Shown here: positions 1-8,368 of the stretch, piece after piece
Layout: every line of letters begins with the position of its first letter
Position numbering within the stretch: the first letter of the stretch is position 1
NCBI GenBank assembly: GCA_024230435.1
Contig: JAAERL010000145.1
Span: 22,458 to 86,457, forward strand
DNA: 64,000 nt
Origin: Desulfobacteraceae bacterium
GTDB taxonomy: Bacteria; Desulfobacterota; Desulfobacteria; Desulfobacterales; Desulfosarcinaceae
Direction of reading: 5' to 3'
Translations under genes and position numbers: made by a program
Notes under the pieces: generated by a model
Databases searched by the model: none
Told to the model about the DNA's origin: nothing
The model's input: the letters and a program-made list of their open reading frames with translations, nothing else

Positions 1-246
1 TGCCTTGCTTATCGATGCCCAAAAAGGGGGGCCAGAGTGTAAAATAAGGTATCTGACTGCTATATACTCAGAGCATCTTCGAGAATCCCGGCGCCGCCAT
101 AACAGCAAGCGTTTGACATCGCGATTGATGTTACTATTCTATAATTATTCACCTGCCAATGCGATTGATCACACTATCTTGAATTTTATTCTCAAATTAA
201 TTTCCAAAAAACAGCCGTGAAAGGTTCCGGCAAAAAGGAGGATGCC

Positions 247-591
247 ATGACTGTAAAAATATTGCTTGAGAGAAAATTTAAAGAAGAGCCAAGTTTGGAA
301 GAAATAAAAATTATTAACGAGCTTAGAATGGGGGCAATGCTGCGCAAAGGTTATGTCAGCGGCGAGACTTTGGTTGATTTAAACGATCACCGGAGAATTG
401 TCGTAATTTCTGTCTGGGCAAACAAAGAAGACTGGAAAGAATGGGAAAGTTCGGATCACAGGAGAAAGCTTGAGGCCAATCTTAATGAAACCCTTAAAAA
501 AAGCGCTGTTGTCCGAACCTTTATGCTAGGGGCCGATTATTTGGGCGCTGTTTTTGAAGAAGTTGTACACGAATCGGAAGCAGGCTCTTAA
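247..591 (+). CDS. Antibiotic biosynthesis monooxygenase (ABM) domain protein
   Basis: This small cytoplasmic protein of 114 aa resembles the dimeric alpha/beta-barrel ABM family. A short N-terminal strand (TVKILLERKF) is followed by a helix, a central ISVWANKEDWKEWESSDHR segment typical of the family, and a second helix. The ATG at 247 is chosen because AAGGAGG lies just upstream (235-241); an upstream in-frame start at 217 would place that site inside the gene. The substrate is unknown; relatives are small oxygenases or stress and heme-related proteins. A second, broken copy lies at 12904-13215 and the gene tail is repeated near 7659. Only this copy is intact. The family call is fairly secure, the function is not. 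Confidence 0.7.
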   Translation: MTVKILLERKFKEEPSLEEIKIINELRMGAMLRKGYVSGETLVDLNDHRRIVVISVWANKEDWKEWESSDHRRKLEANLNETLKKSAVVRTFMLGADYLGAVFEEVVHESEAGS

Positions 592-661
592 TCCGGATTC
601 AGGCTATTTTGGAACTCGCCTTGCGGGGACGGCAGATTTGGTTACCCAAATATAATCGACG
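280..661. repeat. Long direct repeat, copy 1 (ABM gene body plus chaN 3' end)
   Basis: Bases 280-661 match 12904-13285 almost base for base with no gaps (constant offset 12624). The block covers all but the first 11 codons of the ABM gene and about 70 bp beyond it. Read on the minus strand, those 70 bp encode the last residues of the ChaN protein (DYIWVTK..AVPARRVPK). The chaN gene itself lies next to copy 2, so the source of the block was probably the 12.9-13.3 kb locus. Confidence 0.9.
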
Positions 662-746
662 GATTTTAACGTCAACACGCGCAAGCCTTAGAAATTGGCC
701 CTGACCAGCTTCCTGCGCTTAGGCGTAAATTAGCGAATCTTTTTGA

Positions 747-1040
747 ATTTATACGGATATCAAAGTTAACTTTACCCGATATTACAACAAACGGCATCAG
801 CGCCGTGGCTATTTTCTGGGTGACCGGTTTAAAAGTTTGATCGTTGAAAACGGTCAAACTCTGATTAACTGTCTGGCCTATATTGATCTGAACCCTCTGC
901 GGGCAGGGATAGTCAAGCGGCCTGAAGAGTATCGCTGGAATTCTATAGGCTATCATATACAGACGGGCAATAAGGATAATCTGCTTTCCTTTGATTTTGG
1001 ATTAAGGAAAGTTGGGGACATCCAAGATAAGTTGAGATAA
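747..1040 (+). pseudogene. REP-associated tyrosine transposase (RAYT, Y1_Tnp) C-terminal remnant
   Basis: The frame reads VNFTRYYNKRHQRRGYFLGDRFKSLIVENG and then INCLAYIDLNPLRAGIVKRPEEYRWNS, which is the conserved C-terminal part of RAYT/IS200-like Y1 transposases. Upstream, a residual stretch (KLANLFEFIRISK) lies in a different frame, so a frameshift sits near 745-765. The HUH motif region and catalytic tyrosine part are missing, and the protein stops early after FDFGLRKVGDIQDKLR. It is a non-functional relic. It lies between the copy-1 repeat and an IS481 relic. Confidence 0.75.
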
Positions 1041-1074
1041 TCCCGATTTAATCTGACACCCCACTTGAAAAAGT

Positions 1075-1137
1075 GAGGGTTACCGGTTTTGATGAAGGTG
1101 CATACCAAAACATCAAAACCTTAAGGAGGTAACCCTC
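1075..1137. repeat. Imperfect long inverted repeat upstream of the IS481 relic
   Basis: GAGGGTTACC plus GGTTTTGATG (1075-1094) is matched in inverted order by CATCAAAACC (1111-1120) and GGTAACCCTC (1128-1137), leaving a small loop. It lies directly before the transposase relic and includes an AAGGAGG-like site. It may be the leader or terminal structure of the element. Confidence 0.55.
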
Positions 1138-1182
1138 ATGCTGCATGGTACCCCCCCCTGTGGCAGGATAGTTGTCGCATGA

Positions 1183-1347
1183 ACCAAAACCGTCATTAAA
1201 CACAAGATTGGATTGTTGAACCTAGCCGAGGAACTTGGCAACGTATCAAAAGCCTGCTGAATCATGGGCCTTTCGAGAGATACCTTTTATCGGTACCAAA
1301 AAGATCTGGATCTTTTGGCCAGACATCCATTTGCGGTATCAGGTTAA
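1183..1347 (+). pseudogene. IS481-family transposase N-terminal fragment
   Basis: The frame reads TKTVIKHKIGLLNLAEELGN, then VSKAC, a TGA stop, and IMGLSRDTFYRYQKDLDLL. This is the N-terminal helix-turn-helix of IS481-family integrases (usually VSKACRIMGLSRDTFYRY). The stop replaces a residue inside the HTH, the start is out of frame, and the DDE catalytic core is absent. The relic ends at TAA 1345-1347. From 1348 to 1770 no gene is recognised, only a short shared segment near 1366-1400 that recurs at 12832-12865. Confidence 0.75.
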
Positions 1348-1770
1348 ACCATCACCGAAGCTTAAATTTGGGTAACCCGCCGGCCTCGAAACAGGTTGAT
1401 AACGTTCTCTTTAAAACGGCTGTCAAACACCGCCTAAAATAATCGGCGTCTATCCCTTCTTTCCATTTCGATATTGTTTTATAGTCATCAGCGTAGATAG
1501 CTTTGAAAACGATCCAAAAAAAAACTTTATAATGCCACGGTCTAATCCGAATCGTCATTTTCTATTGAGAACTGAAACTTTCTCTCTAACGAAAAGACTG
1601 GTTTGCACTACTTTTTTCTGTCTCCATAGACCTCCTATTTAAATACATTCAAATGAATCATAAAAAATTCGTATATTTTTGGTTGTTCACATTAAGCACC
1701 TGTCCCAACAGTTTACCTTCCCCGTATAACTACATACAGTAATCCCCAATACGGTTTGGCAAGCGCCTGA

Positions 1771-4617
1771 TCAATACGCCAAGGTTGAAATAAAACAACC
1801 GCTGCCGCTGCCGCTGTCGCTGGGGGTGCTGCTCGATGGCGTATCCACCACAGTGCCGCTCAGTTGAATGTTCATTGTGGATTGCTCCGGATCATCGGAG
1901 TAAATGTCCAGGCTGCCGCTTTGGGATCCTATCGCTGTCCTTGCAAAATGGACGGAAACAGTACAATGTTCGCCGCTGGACAACTCAACGGCGGTATTTC
2001 CGCAAGGTGTGTCCCCACCGTTGACATTCAAAGAAAATAGGGAGCTTCCGGACAGATTCATATTCGAGATGGTCAGGTTTTCTTCTGATCCAAAATTGTA
2101 AATACTCACTGAAGATACCAACGGCGATGAGGCATTGATCCCTATATTCCCAAAACTGATGGATTCAGGTATGGACTCAATATCCTGAAGGCCTTGCACA
2201 CCGATGCCCTCAAGTTCCACGGCCGCTGAGCCGTAATCTGCCGTAATTTCAAGCCGGGTACTGAGAATTCCTTTTTCGCCGGGACTGAAAAGCACGCCCA
2301 CCGTGCAACTTTCGCCGCCGGGCAGATCAATGGGCGCCGGTCCGCAGGGATCGCCGCCAACATTGAGATCCAACGTAAAATGAGTGTCTTCCTGAAAGGA
2401 AATGGCAGTGACAGTCAAACCGGTCGATTCAGTGTTGGACAGGGTGACCTCCAAGGCTTCTGAAGCAGCTCCGACATCTACACCAAAATCAAAATCATAG
2501 GCTGAGGGGGTGACAGAGAGAGTTCCCACTGAGCGAGCGTATCTTAAGCCCCGCCGGGTCATATCGTAATAGCTGATCCGGACTCTGCTTTCACTCGTAA
2601 TTGCAATGGAGCTGTAAAGGCCGACGTTACCAATTGAGCTGACGTTTTCAGGTTCTTCAAAGTCGCCCAAGGTTCCGTATACATACCTCAGATTACCGTA
2701 GCTTTCATTGTAATAACTGATATGGACCGTATCGGCTTCATCCGCGATGATAGATGTGTGGCTGCCAGTGTTGGCGGTACTGTCTACAACCTGAGGTGTT
2801 TGCCATCCCGTTTCATTTTGAAACGCATATTTGAGATCGCCCGAGGTAGCGTCATAATAGCTCACATGCGCCCTGTTCGAGCTGTCCAGGCAGATGTCGT
2901 TATATTCTCCTACGTCATTGGCATTGGCGCCATCAATACGTTCGGGGGTCGACCACGATTCCGAGGCGCCGGTCACATACCACAAATCCCCGTCGGTTTC
3001 GTCGTAGTAACTGATATGCACGTTGTCCGATCCATCAACGGCAATTGAAGTATAACGGCCCACATCACCCGTACTGTCGATGGTTTCGGGTCCGGGGGTA
3101 GTCCAAGATCCGGCAGAGCCGGTGACATACATCAAATCCCCATCGGTTTCGTCGTAGTAACTGATATGCACATTTGACGATCCATCAACGGCAATTGAAG
3201 TATAAAGACCCACATCATCCGTACTGTCAACGGCTTCTGGGGTGGACCAGTTTCCATACGTGCCCGTGACATACATCAGGTCCTTGTCGGTTTCGTTGTA
3301 GTAGCTGATATGGATGGTATCCCCGGCGTCGGTGGCAATCGATGTATAACGACCCACCGATTCGGTGTTATCAACAACCTGCCTGCGCCATGAACCGGAT
3401 GAATTGGTAGCGTAAAGCAAGGCCGACCGGTCGACATCATAATAACTGATATGCAGATTGCCGTCGGAATCCACGGCCATCGAGGTATACAGGCCGATAT
3501 CCTCCGAGCCGTCAATGACTTCAGCATCGCTCCAATCACCCCTTGTGCCCGTGGTGTACGATAAGTCGCCATCACTGCCGTAATAGATGATATGCGCCTC
3601 ATCCGAAGCATCCATAGAAATGGAGGTGAACACGCTGACGGCATCCGATGTGTAAACGCCTTCGGATTGCCAGGATCCGGCACTGCCAACGGCGTATTTT
3701 ATCCTGGCATTGATTTGATCATAATAACTCAGGTGCGCTTGGCCCGAGGCGTCTAGCGCGATGGATGCAAACCGCCCCACGCCCGAGTCGTCATCCACGG
3801 TATCGAGGCTCCATTCCGACGTATAGTTGGCGTATTTCAGTGTGGCATTGCCTTCGTCATAATAGCCGATGTGAACATCACCAGAATCATCCACGGCTAT
3901 GGAGCTGTATTGTCCCACCTCGCCTTCGTCATCCACTACTTCATCGTCGGAAAACGTGCCATTGCCGGTACCCGTTACGTATTTGAGCTGCGTGTTGGTT
4001 GCGTCATAATAGCTGATATGGATATTTCCCGATGAATCGGTGGCAATGGAGGAAAATTGCCCCACATCCCCGGAACTGTCTACAGTTGTGCTGACCCAAC
4101 TACCGGAAGCATTGGTGGCATATTTCAATGAGCTGTTATCAACATCGTAGTAGCTGATATGGGCATTGTTGGAAGTATCGGCAACAATACAGGTGTGTTG
4201 GCCAACGTTTCCGTCATCATCGACGGTCACACTTGACCACGATCCCGAGATGTTGCTGATGTATTTGAGCTCCTCGTTGTCTCCATCGTAATAGCTGATG
4301 TGAATCGTACCGTTGCCGTCGATGGCGATGGCCGCATATTCACCGGCGCCGTCAGAATCGTCCAGGTTTTCCACCTGCCACTGGCTGCCATCAAGGTAGG
4401 CATAGTAAAGATGATCCCCCCCATATACAACGTGAGGACTGCCGGATGCATCAACGGCCATGGAGCGAGAGGTTAAATTGGTAAAAAACTGATCCGGCAA
4501 ATCAATGCTTACCCTTGTCCATGTTGCCGCTTCAGTTTGGCCGTTATTCATCAGCAGGACCGCCAGAATCAAAAAAAGCAAGTTTGGGAACATGAAGTGC
4601 TTCATAATTTTTTTCAT
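1771..4617 (-). CDS. Secreted repeat protein with choice-of-anchor D domains, truncated CFI-box tail
   Basis: This is a 948-aa exported protein. A signal peptide (KKIMKHFMFPNLLFLILAVLLM..QTEAA) is followed by about 14 repeats of roughly 45 aa built around (Y)TSIAVD..NVHISYYD..DLMYVTG, probably forming a beta-propeller-like fold. Two ASPM-SPD2-Hydin/choice-of-anchor-D type Ig domains follow (about residues 700-930, each with DPCG or TPCG and a C-T-V pattern). The end is a Ser/Gly linker and GCFISTLAY, then TGA. Many deltaproteobacterial surface proteins end in a CFIATAAYGS (CFI-box) domain; here the Gly codon position reads TGA. Start: ATG 4617 has GGAGG 7 nt upstream. Likely a surface or matrix protein; ligand unknown. 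Confidence 0.75.
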   Translation of the reverse strand: MKKIMKHFMFPNLLFLILAVLLMNNGQTEAATWTRVSIDLPDQFFTNLTSRSMAVDASGSPHVVYGGDHLYYAYLDGSQWQVENLDDSDGAGEYAAIAIDGNGTIHISYYDGDNEELKYISNISGSWSSVTVDDDGNVGQHTCIVADTSNNAHISYYDVDNSSLKYATNASGSWVSTTVDSSGDVGQFSSIATDSSGNIHISYYDATNTQLKYVTGTGNGTFSDDEVVDDEGEVGQYSSIAVDDSGDVHIGYYDEGNATLKYANYTSEWSLDTVDDDSGVGRFASIALDASGQAHLSYYDQINARIKYAVGSAGSWQSEGVYTSDAVSVFTSISMDASDEAHIIYYGSDGDLSYTTGTRGDWSDAEVIDGSEDIGLYTSMAVDSDGNLHISYYDVDRSALLYATNSSGSWRRQVVDNTESVGRYTSIATDAGDTIHISYYNETDKDLMYVTGTYGNWSTPEAVDSTDDVGLYTSIAVDGSSNVHISYYDETDGDLMYVTGSAGSWTTPGPETIDSTGDVGRYTSIAVDGSDNVHISYYDETDGDLWYVTGASESWSTPERIDGANANDVGEYNDICLDSSNRAHVSYYDATSGDLKYAFQNETGWQTPQVVDSTANTGSHTSIIADEADTVHISYYNESYGNLRYVYGTLGDFEEPENVSSIGNVGLYSSIAITSESRVRISYYDMTRRGLRYARSVGTLSVTPSAYDFDFGVDVGAASEALEVTLSNTESTGLTVTAISFQEDTHFTLDLNVGGDPCGPAPIDLPGGESCTVGVLFSPGEKGILSTRLEITADYGSAAVELEGIGVQGLQDIESIPESISFGNIGINASSPLVSSVSIYNFGSEENLTISNMNLSGSSLFSLNVNGGDTPCGNTAVELSSGEHCTVSVHFARTAIGSQSGSLDIYSDDPEQSTMNIQLSGTVVDTPSSSTPSDSGSGSGCFISTLAY

Positions 4618-4770
4618 AACAATGCCTCCAATAAGTTCAAGGCCTAGCGTCAAAGCTTGGAAACAAGGTCTGACGTTAAACCTTGAATAGCTGTTTTATT
4701 TTGATATGAGGAATAAATAACAAACGGTAATGGTTAATATAGAAAAGGTTCGTTGTCAAAACTAAAAACA

Positions 4771-4796
4771 CGCATTGCCCGATACCGGGCAATGCG
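4771..4796. terminator. Perfect 11-bp hairpin in the intergenic region
   Basis: CGCATTGCCCG, loop ATAC, CGGGCAATGCG. The sequence after it on the plus strand is moderately T-rich (ctttatgatttt) and the minus side is also T-rich. It could be a bidirectional terminator or an element end. It lies between the divergent secreted-protein gene and the transposase relic, so no obvious transcript ends here. Confidence 0.45.
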
Positions 4797-4900
4797 CTTT
4801 ATGATTTTACGGGTGTGTTCCACCTTTTATATAAGGTTTCCTGAACTACAGATAATATGTTGTAATTTCAGTCAAAATTTTGCAAATAGATTAATATAAA

Positions 4901-5587
4901 GTGTTTAAAAACCTTGTAAAATCAACAAAAACCTTTGCCCTTTTTACCAAGAAACTCATGTATAAACACAATTTAAAACAGATGGAATTCGAAAATTTTG
5001 ATCTTCCCTTTGATGGACGGTTGCGCAGCGATAATCGCCGGGTGAAACTGGCTAAGTTTATTCCTTGGGAAGAATTTGAAATAGCTTATGCCAAGAACTT
5101 TTCAAGTTCCGGAGTAGGTCCTCCCGCCATGTCAGTGCGAATTGCTATGGGTGCTCTGATCATAAAGGAAGAACTTGGGGCCTCCGATGAAGAAACGGTT
5201 GAGCAGATTCGTGAAAATCCTTATCTGCAATACTTTTTAGGCTTTACTGATTACTGCGATAAAAAACCGTTTCATCCAACAATGTTTGTTCATTTTAGAA
5301 AACGATTTGGCAAAAAAGCAATTTGCCGGATCACCGGAACGGTGAACCAAAAAGCAAGAGTGACCAAAAGGGGGAAGTTGGGGAAGTTGGGGAAGTTGGG
5401 AAGAGAGAGGTACGGTCGTGGTTGGGCGGGGGAGGGGGGAGCTATTGTTTTTTACTTGACAATACTTATCATGGATGTCCCAACTGTTTCCCCAACTGTT
5501 TTGTTTTCACCGTCTGCGGACATTGAATCGATTCTACTGCCGCAACCGTATGTGATGTCGATGTTGCCTTCAGCAGTCTATATCTGA
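4901..5587 (+). pseudogene. IS5/IS1182-like transposase, N-terminal part only
   Basis: Residues from about FENFDLPFDGRLRSDNRRVKLA through VRIAMGALIIKEELGASDEETVEQIRENPYLQYFLGF to FHPTMFVHFRKRFG match the N-terminal DUF772 region of IS5/IS1182-group transposases. Homology stops near 5340. The rest (VNQKARVTKRGKLGKLGKLG...) is low-complexity read-through of a GGGGAAGTT tandem repeat. The DDE nuclease domain is missing, so the element cannot move on its own. The frame opens at GTG 4901, with a possible ATG at 4961. Confidence 0.75.
5371..5397. repeat. GGGGAAGTT tandem repeat (3 units)
   Basis: Three exact 9-bp units follow the point where transposase homology ends. A partial inverted match (CCCAACTGTTTCCCCAACTG, 5479-5498) lies about 90 bp downstream, so the segment could fold into a long stem. 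This may be the boundary of a small element that interrupted the transposase. Confidence 0.7.
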
Positions 5588-5592
5588 ATAAG

Positions 5593-5628
5593 TTCGCTTG
5601 CATCATATATTTCGCTTGCATCATATAT
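5593..5628. repeat. Perfect 18-bp tandem duplication
   Basis: TTCGCTTGCATCATATAT occurs twice in direct succession (5593-5610 and 5611-5628). The second unit contains the stop codon of the minus-strand peptidase-like gene, so the duplication changed or created its 3' end region. Confidence 0.85.
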
Positions 5629-6589
5629 ATTGACGATCTGATAGTGAATTCGATCCTCGGGAGGGGATATCTATAAACACCCATGCGAAAGAGTCTAAAG
5701 TATAATCATCGTGCACACTATTTGACCCGTCAAAACTCTTTTTTGAGCCATAATTGTCCATATATATCTCACCGTTGATCACATCGCAATAAAATGCATG
5801 ACCGCTATCTGAAGAATGTTCCGTAAAAATAGCGTTTCCTTCCCTTAGAATAGTTGTCTTTGCCGTATCAGAAGAAAGATCCACTTTTATCGCATAGTCA
5901 CTCAGTCCAAGCAAATGAATTGCGTTTCCAACCCAAAATCCATCTCCCAAATCAGTTAAAGCATCACTAAAGGTTATATCACACTCGTCTGCCCGTCTTC
6001 TAGCCAATACCGCATAGGCTAAGACCGCCAAACTCATATCTCCATCACTATCTTCAGACACATACCCAAAAAACCATGCCAATTCAGGACTAAGCAGTTC
6101 TTCATTATCCCGAAAATATCCAGATTCATATGCTTCTCGATAATTATCTTCACTAATAAAGAGTTGTTCGTTATCGTGAGTGGTGACTAACCAACCTGAA
6201 CCAGTCCAGTTAATCTCTTCAAACATATTCGAACCGAATTTATCAATTGCCGCTTTTATAACGCCCACGCTGACGCAATTACCTTCAACAGTTTGTTCCC
6301 AATCGTCTATCTGGCCATCCCCAGAAGCAACATTTAATTCAGGATGATCTGAATTCACAATATCAGTATTGAGAAAGCCGCAATCTACGTTTTCAGTTAT
6401 AACACCAAAAACACCCAATGAAGGAGTTAAAACGTATTTTCTAAATCCACGCCCAAAATCAATTAAATCCTTATCAAAAGAATCTACTATACCCGACGTA
6501 ATACCTCCGTCTCCATCCTTCGTAAAAAAATCAGGTATATCCTCCTTAAAAAAATTACCTATGTCATTAAAAATACCCATAATAATCAT
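5621..6589 (-). CDS. Putative papain-like cysteine peptidase (unrecognised family)
   Basis: The 322-aa protein has no signal peptide. The N-terminal 60 residues are acidic and Phe-rich (IGNFFKEDIPDFFTKDGDGG). A GNCVSVGVIKAAIDKFG helix (Cys105) then follows, and later SGHAFYCDV (His264) and YMDNYG (Asp278/Asn279). The order Cys at a helix start, then His before a strand, then Asp/Asn is that of papain-like or calpain-like peptidases; this is inferred from spacing, not from a known family. EF-hand-like or dockerin-like acidic patches (SGDGQIDDWEQ) occur near 89-99. The start ATG at 6589 has GAAGGT 5 nt upstream. Neighbours are mobile relics, so it may be horizontally acquired; an effector or toxin role is possible but not shown. 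Confidence 0.5.
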   Translation of the reverse strand: MIIMGIFNDIGNFFKEDIPDFFTKDGDGGITSGIVDSFDKDLIDFGRGFRKYVLTPSLGVFGVITENVDCGFLNTDIVNSDHPELNVASGDGQIDDWEQTVEGNCVSVGVIKAAIDKFGSNMFEEINWTGSGWLVTTHDNEQLFISEDNYREAYESGYFRDNEELLSPELAWFFGYVSEDSDGDMSLAVLAYAVLARRRADECDITFSDALTDLGDGFWVGNAIHLLGLSDYAIKVDLSSDTAKTTILREGNAIFTEHSSDSGHAFYCDVINGEIYMDNYGSKKSFDGSNSVHDDYTLDSFAWVFIDIPSRGSNSLSDRQYI

Positions 6590-7141
6590 ACCTTCATGTG
6601 TGTGACAAAATATGTATTATTTTCGTTAGTTACCGTCTACTATTATACCGATCAAGGCATAGATAATTATTACAACATATTATTCATGCGTTTACCTTAT
6701 TTATAATTGAATCTAAATTAACAAAGGTAAACTTAAAGACATCAACCGTTGAACAACCGTTGCATAAATTATCAAAATTTTGAATCGGAATAATTATGAT
6801 TTTTTAGTAGTGAATTTACCTATAACGGTGTTTGACATGCGGGCTGAGCCCAATGTAACCTTGCGATATCCGAATTCTATATGCAATTCTGAAGTTGTTT
6901 TTGATAGATGTGGTATGCAAGCATAGGTTTTGACAACGCATATTTTTTGGGGATAATCTCAATTAATTGACGCTCAAACACCAGTTGATTGATTTCAGCC
7001 TATACGAACCGCGAAAGTGTAACAATCTATTGAATTCATAATATAACCTTTGCATATCATCTATCCTGTTGCAGATTTTTCGAATAATGCAAGTAACCCA
7101 CAGCGCTGTCGCCTATATTGGAGAGGATCTACGAGTATCTT
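6590..7141. other. Intergenic, no gene seen
   Basis: This AT-rich stretch holds the leader of the minus-strand peptidase-like gene and no convincing frame, RNA or repeat. A short self-complementary GCGGGCTGAGCCC lies near 6839-6851. Confidence 0.5.
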
Positions 7142-7495
7142 TTAGGGGTTTTTACCTAAAACCCCATATTTAAAATCCTGCTTTAATATTACCAGATGAT
7201 CTGAGAAGACCTTGTGCATCTCCTCTTGTGTGACTTTTTCCATGGGTTTGCCTTTCAGCGGTTCACCCTTTGTTTTTGAATTCCCTTGCATAGGTATGAC
7301 GCTCACCGATTCGCCGGTTTTGGTGTTCCTGCCCGTGTAGCTCGGATACTCTTTGACCTTGAAAGCGCATAGACCACGGATCTCGACGCGGTCGCCCTGG
7401 GACAGGGTATCGGCCATGGCGTCGAAAAATAGCTCTACAAACTTTTGTGATTCGGCTTTTGATAGCCCGTTCAGTCTGCTTAGCTCAGAGATTAA
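7142..7495 (-). pseudogene. HU/IHF-family DNA-binding protein, 5'-truncated and altered at the 3' end
   Basis: The open frame reads ISELSRLNGLSKAESQKFVE, then LFFDAMADTLSQGDRVEIRG, then FKVKEYPSYTGRNTKTGESVSVIP. This is the core of a bacterial histone-like (HU/IHF) protein, including the beta arm YTGRNTKTGESV. A stop (TAA) lies just before the first codon, so the usual N-terminus is lost and no start codon is evident; the only downstream ATG (7417) would delete the dimerisation helices. After VIP the usual P-x-FKPGKELK ending is replaced by an unrelated 45-residue tail. It looks like a dead fragment spliced to foreign sequence. Confidence 0.75.
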
Positions 7496-7529
7496 TTAAT
7501 GCATATGGCAATGCCTTGGTATATTAAAA

Positions 7530-7607
7530 ATCATTGAAGTGGTCGTAATTTGCGGCCACCTCTGCTTTTTCGTCCTTGGTAAGCTGGAAAACAAAATCCA
7601 AGGGAAA
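7530..7607 (-). pseudogene. ORF6N-domain protein fragment
   Basis: 26 codons read FPLDFVFQLTKDEKAEVAAN followed by YDHFND. This matches the conserved FP-DFMFQLTK-E segment of ORF6N-domain proteins, a family common in prophages and mobile elements. The frame is closed by TAA immediately upstream, so only a fragment remains. Confidence 0.55.
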
Positions 7608-7658
7608 TTAAAGATAGGAACTTGCTTTTTGCCCGAGCAAGTATTTCAATGGGGACGG

Positions 7659-7700
7659 GAAGTTGTGCACGAATCGAAAACAGGCTCTTAATCCGGATTA
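7659..7700. repeat. Short third copy of the ABM gene tail
   Basis: About 42 bp match the end of the ABM gene and its stop (GAAGTTGTGCACGAATCG ... CAGGCTCTTAATCCGGATT), compare 559-601 and 13183-13225. No other ABM sequence is present here, so this is a deletion scar or a recombination junction. Confidence 0.75.
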
Positions 7701-8368
7701 TTTAACTCCAGCCTCCACCATCCTTTTCCTATAAATTCAAAATATTATAGTTTTAAAATTAGGGCAGCAAATGGTAGATAAAATCTCTCTTAGGTATTTT
7801 TAAAGGAATTTTATTTGCATAGAACTGTATTCAATTTTTTTTGCTCCAATACCACTATAACACCGCGTTTGATTTAAAAAATTCAAATTCCTGTCGTGGT
7901 TGATTATTGACGCAAAGGCGGAGCGGTTAATCCGTTCCCAATAACCCTGACCCAAATCCCTCAATATATAAAAGGACTATATTTTAAAATATTCATATGA
8001 CAGCCTGCCCCAAATCGAAGCCACCTATGACGAAATGTTCAGCGACAATTGGAGTTACCGAAATTTAAAAATTTAATAAATTTGGTAACATTACACAAAT
8101 TGGACATAAAGCGGAGATGCTGAATGTTACGGACCAACAAGCCAGCAGGGTATTCAAATTGGTGCAGGCGCAAAAAAAACCCAATATAGCAGCAGGTGTT
8201 AGGGTAATGGAAAAACGAAAATTTTAATTGTCGTTGATCAGATAATAAATGACAATTCCAAATCCTGATGAAATTTGGGCCAAGGCCCGATATAGAATGT
8301 CCCCAGAGAGAGGACCCAGAACAATCATTCAGTGCGTTGCAGAATTCAAAGTAGGCGGGAACACAAAG
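7701..8368. other. Gene-poor stretch with coding scraps
   Basis: No intact gene is seen. Two short frames look like decayed coding sequence: around 7990-8070 (SLPQIEATYDEMFSDNWSYR) and 8078-8226 (FGNITQIGHKAEMLNVTDQQ, then ASRVFKLVQAQKK). I could not assign either to a family. The stretch lies downstream of the IetAS operon. Confidence 0.4.

Noticed and set aside
5..220. A 71-aa open frame at the window start
   Set aside because: No recognisable domain, no ribosome site, and it overlaps the leader of the ABM gene. It reads like chance coding.
1352..1558. A 68-aa minus-strand frame (MTIRIRPWHYKVFFWIVFKA)
   Set aside because: It crosses the short shared segment found at 12.83 kb and has no family match that I recognise. 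It is probably a mosaic of relics.
1771..1790. TGA after CFISTLAY as a second selenocysteine codon
   Set aside because: No hairpin at the right distance and the codons after it do not continue a conserved domain.
3276..3689. Long antisense frames within the secreted repeat protein, and similar shadows in other genes
   Set aside because: They mirror the repeat structure of the real gene on the same or opposite strand and show no domain or ribosome site.
1771..4617. The regular 130-140-bp repeats as a CRISPR or minisatellite array
   Set aside because: They stay in frame across a 948-aa protein and encode a propeller-like motif, so they are coding repeats.
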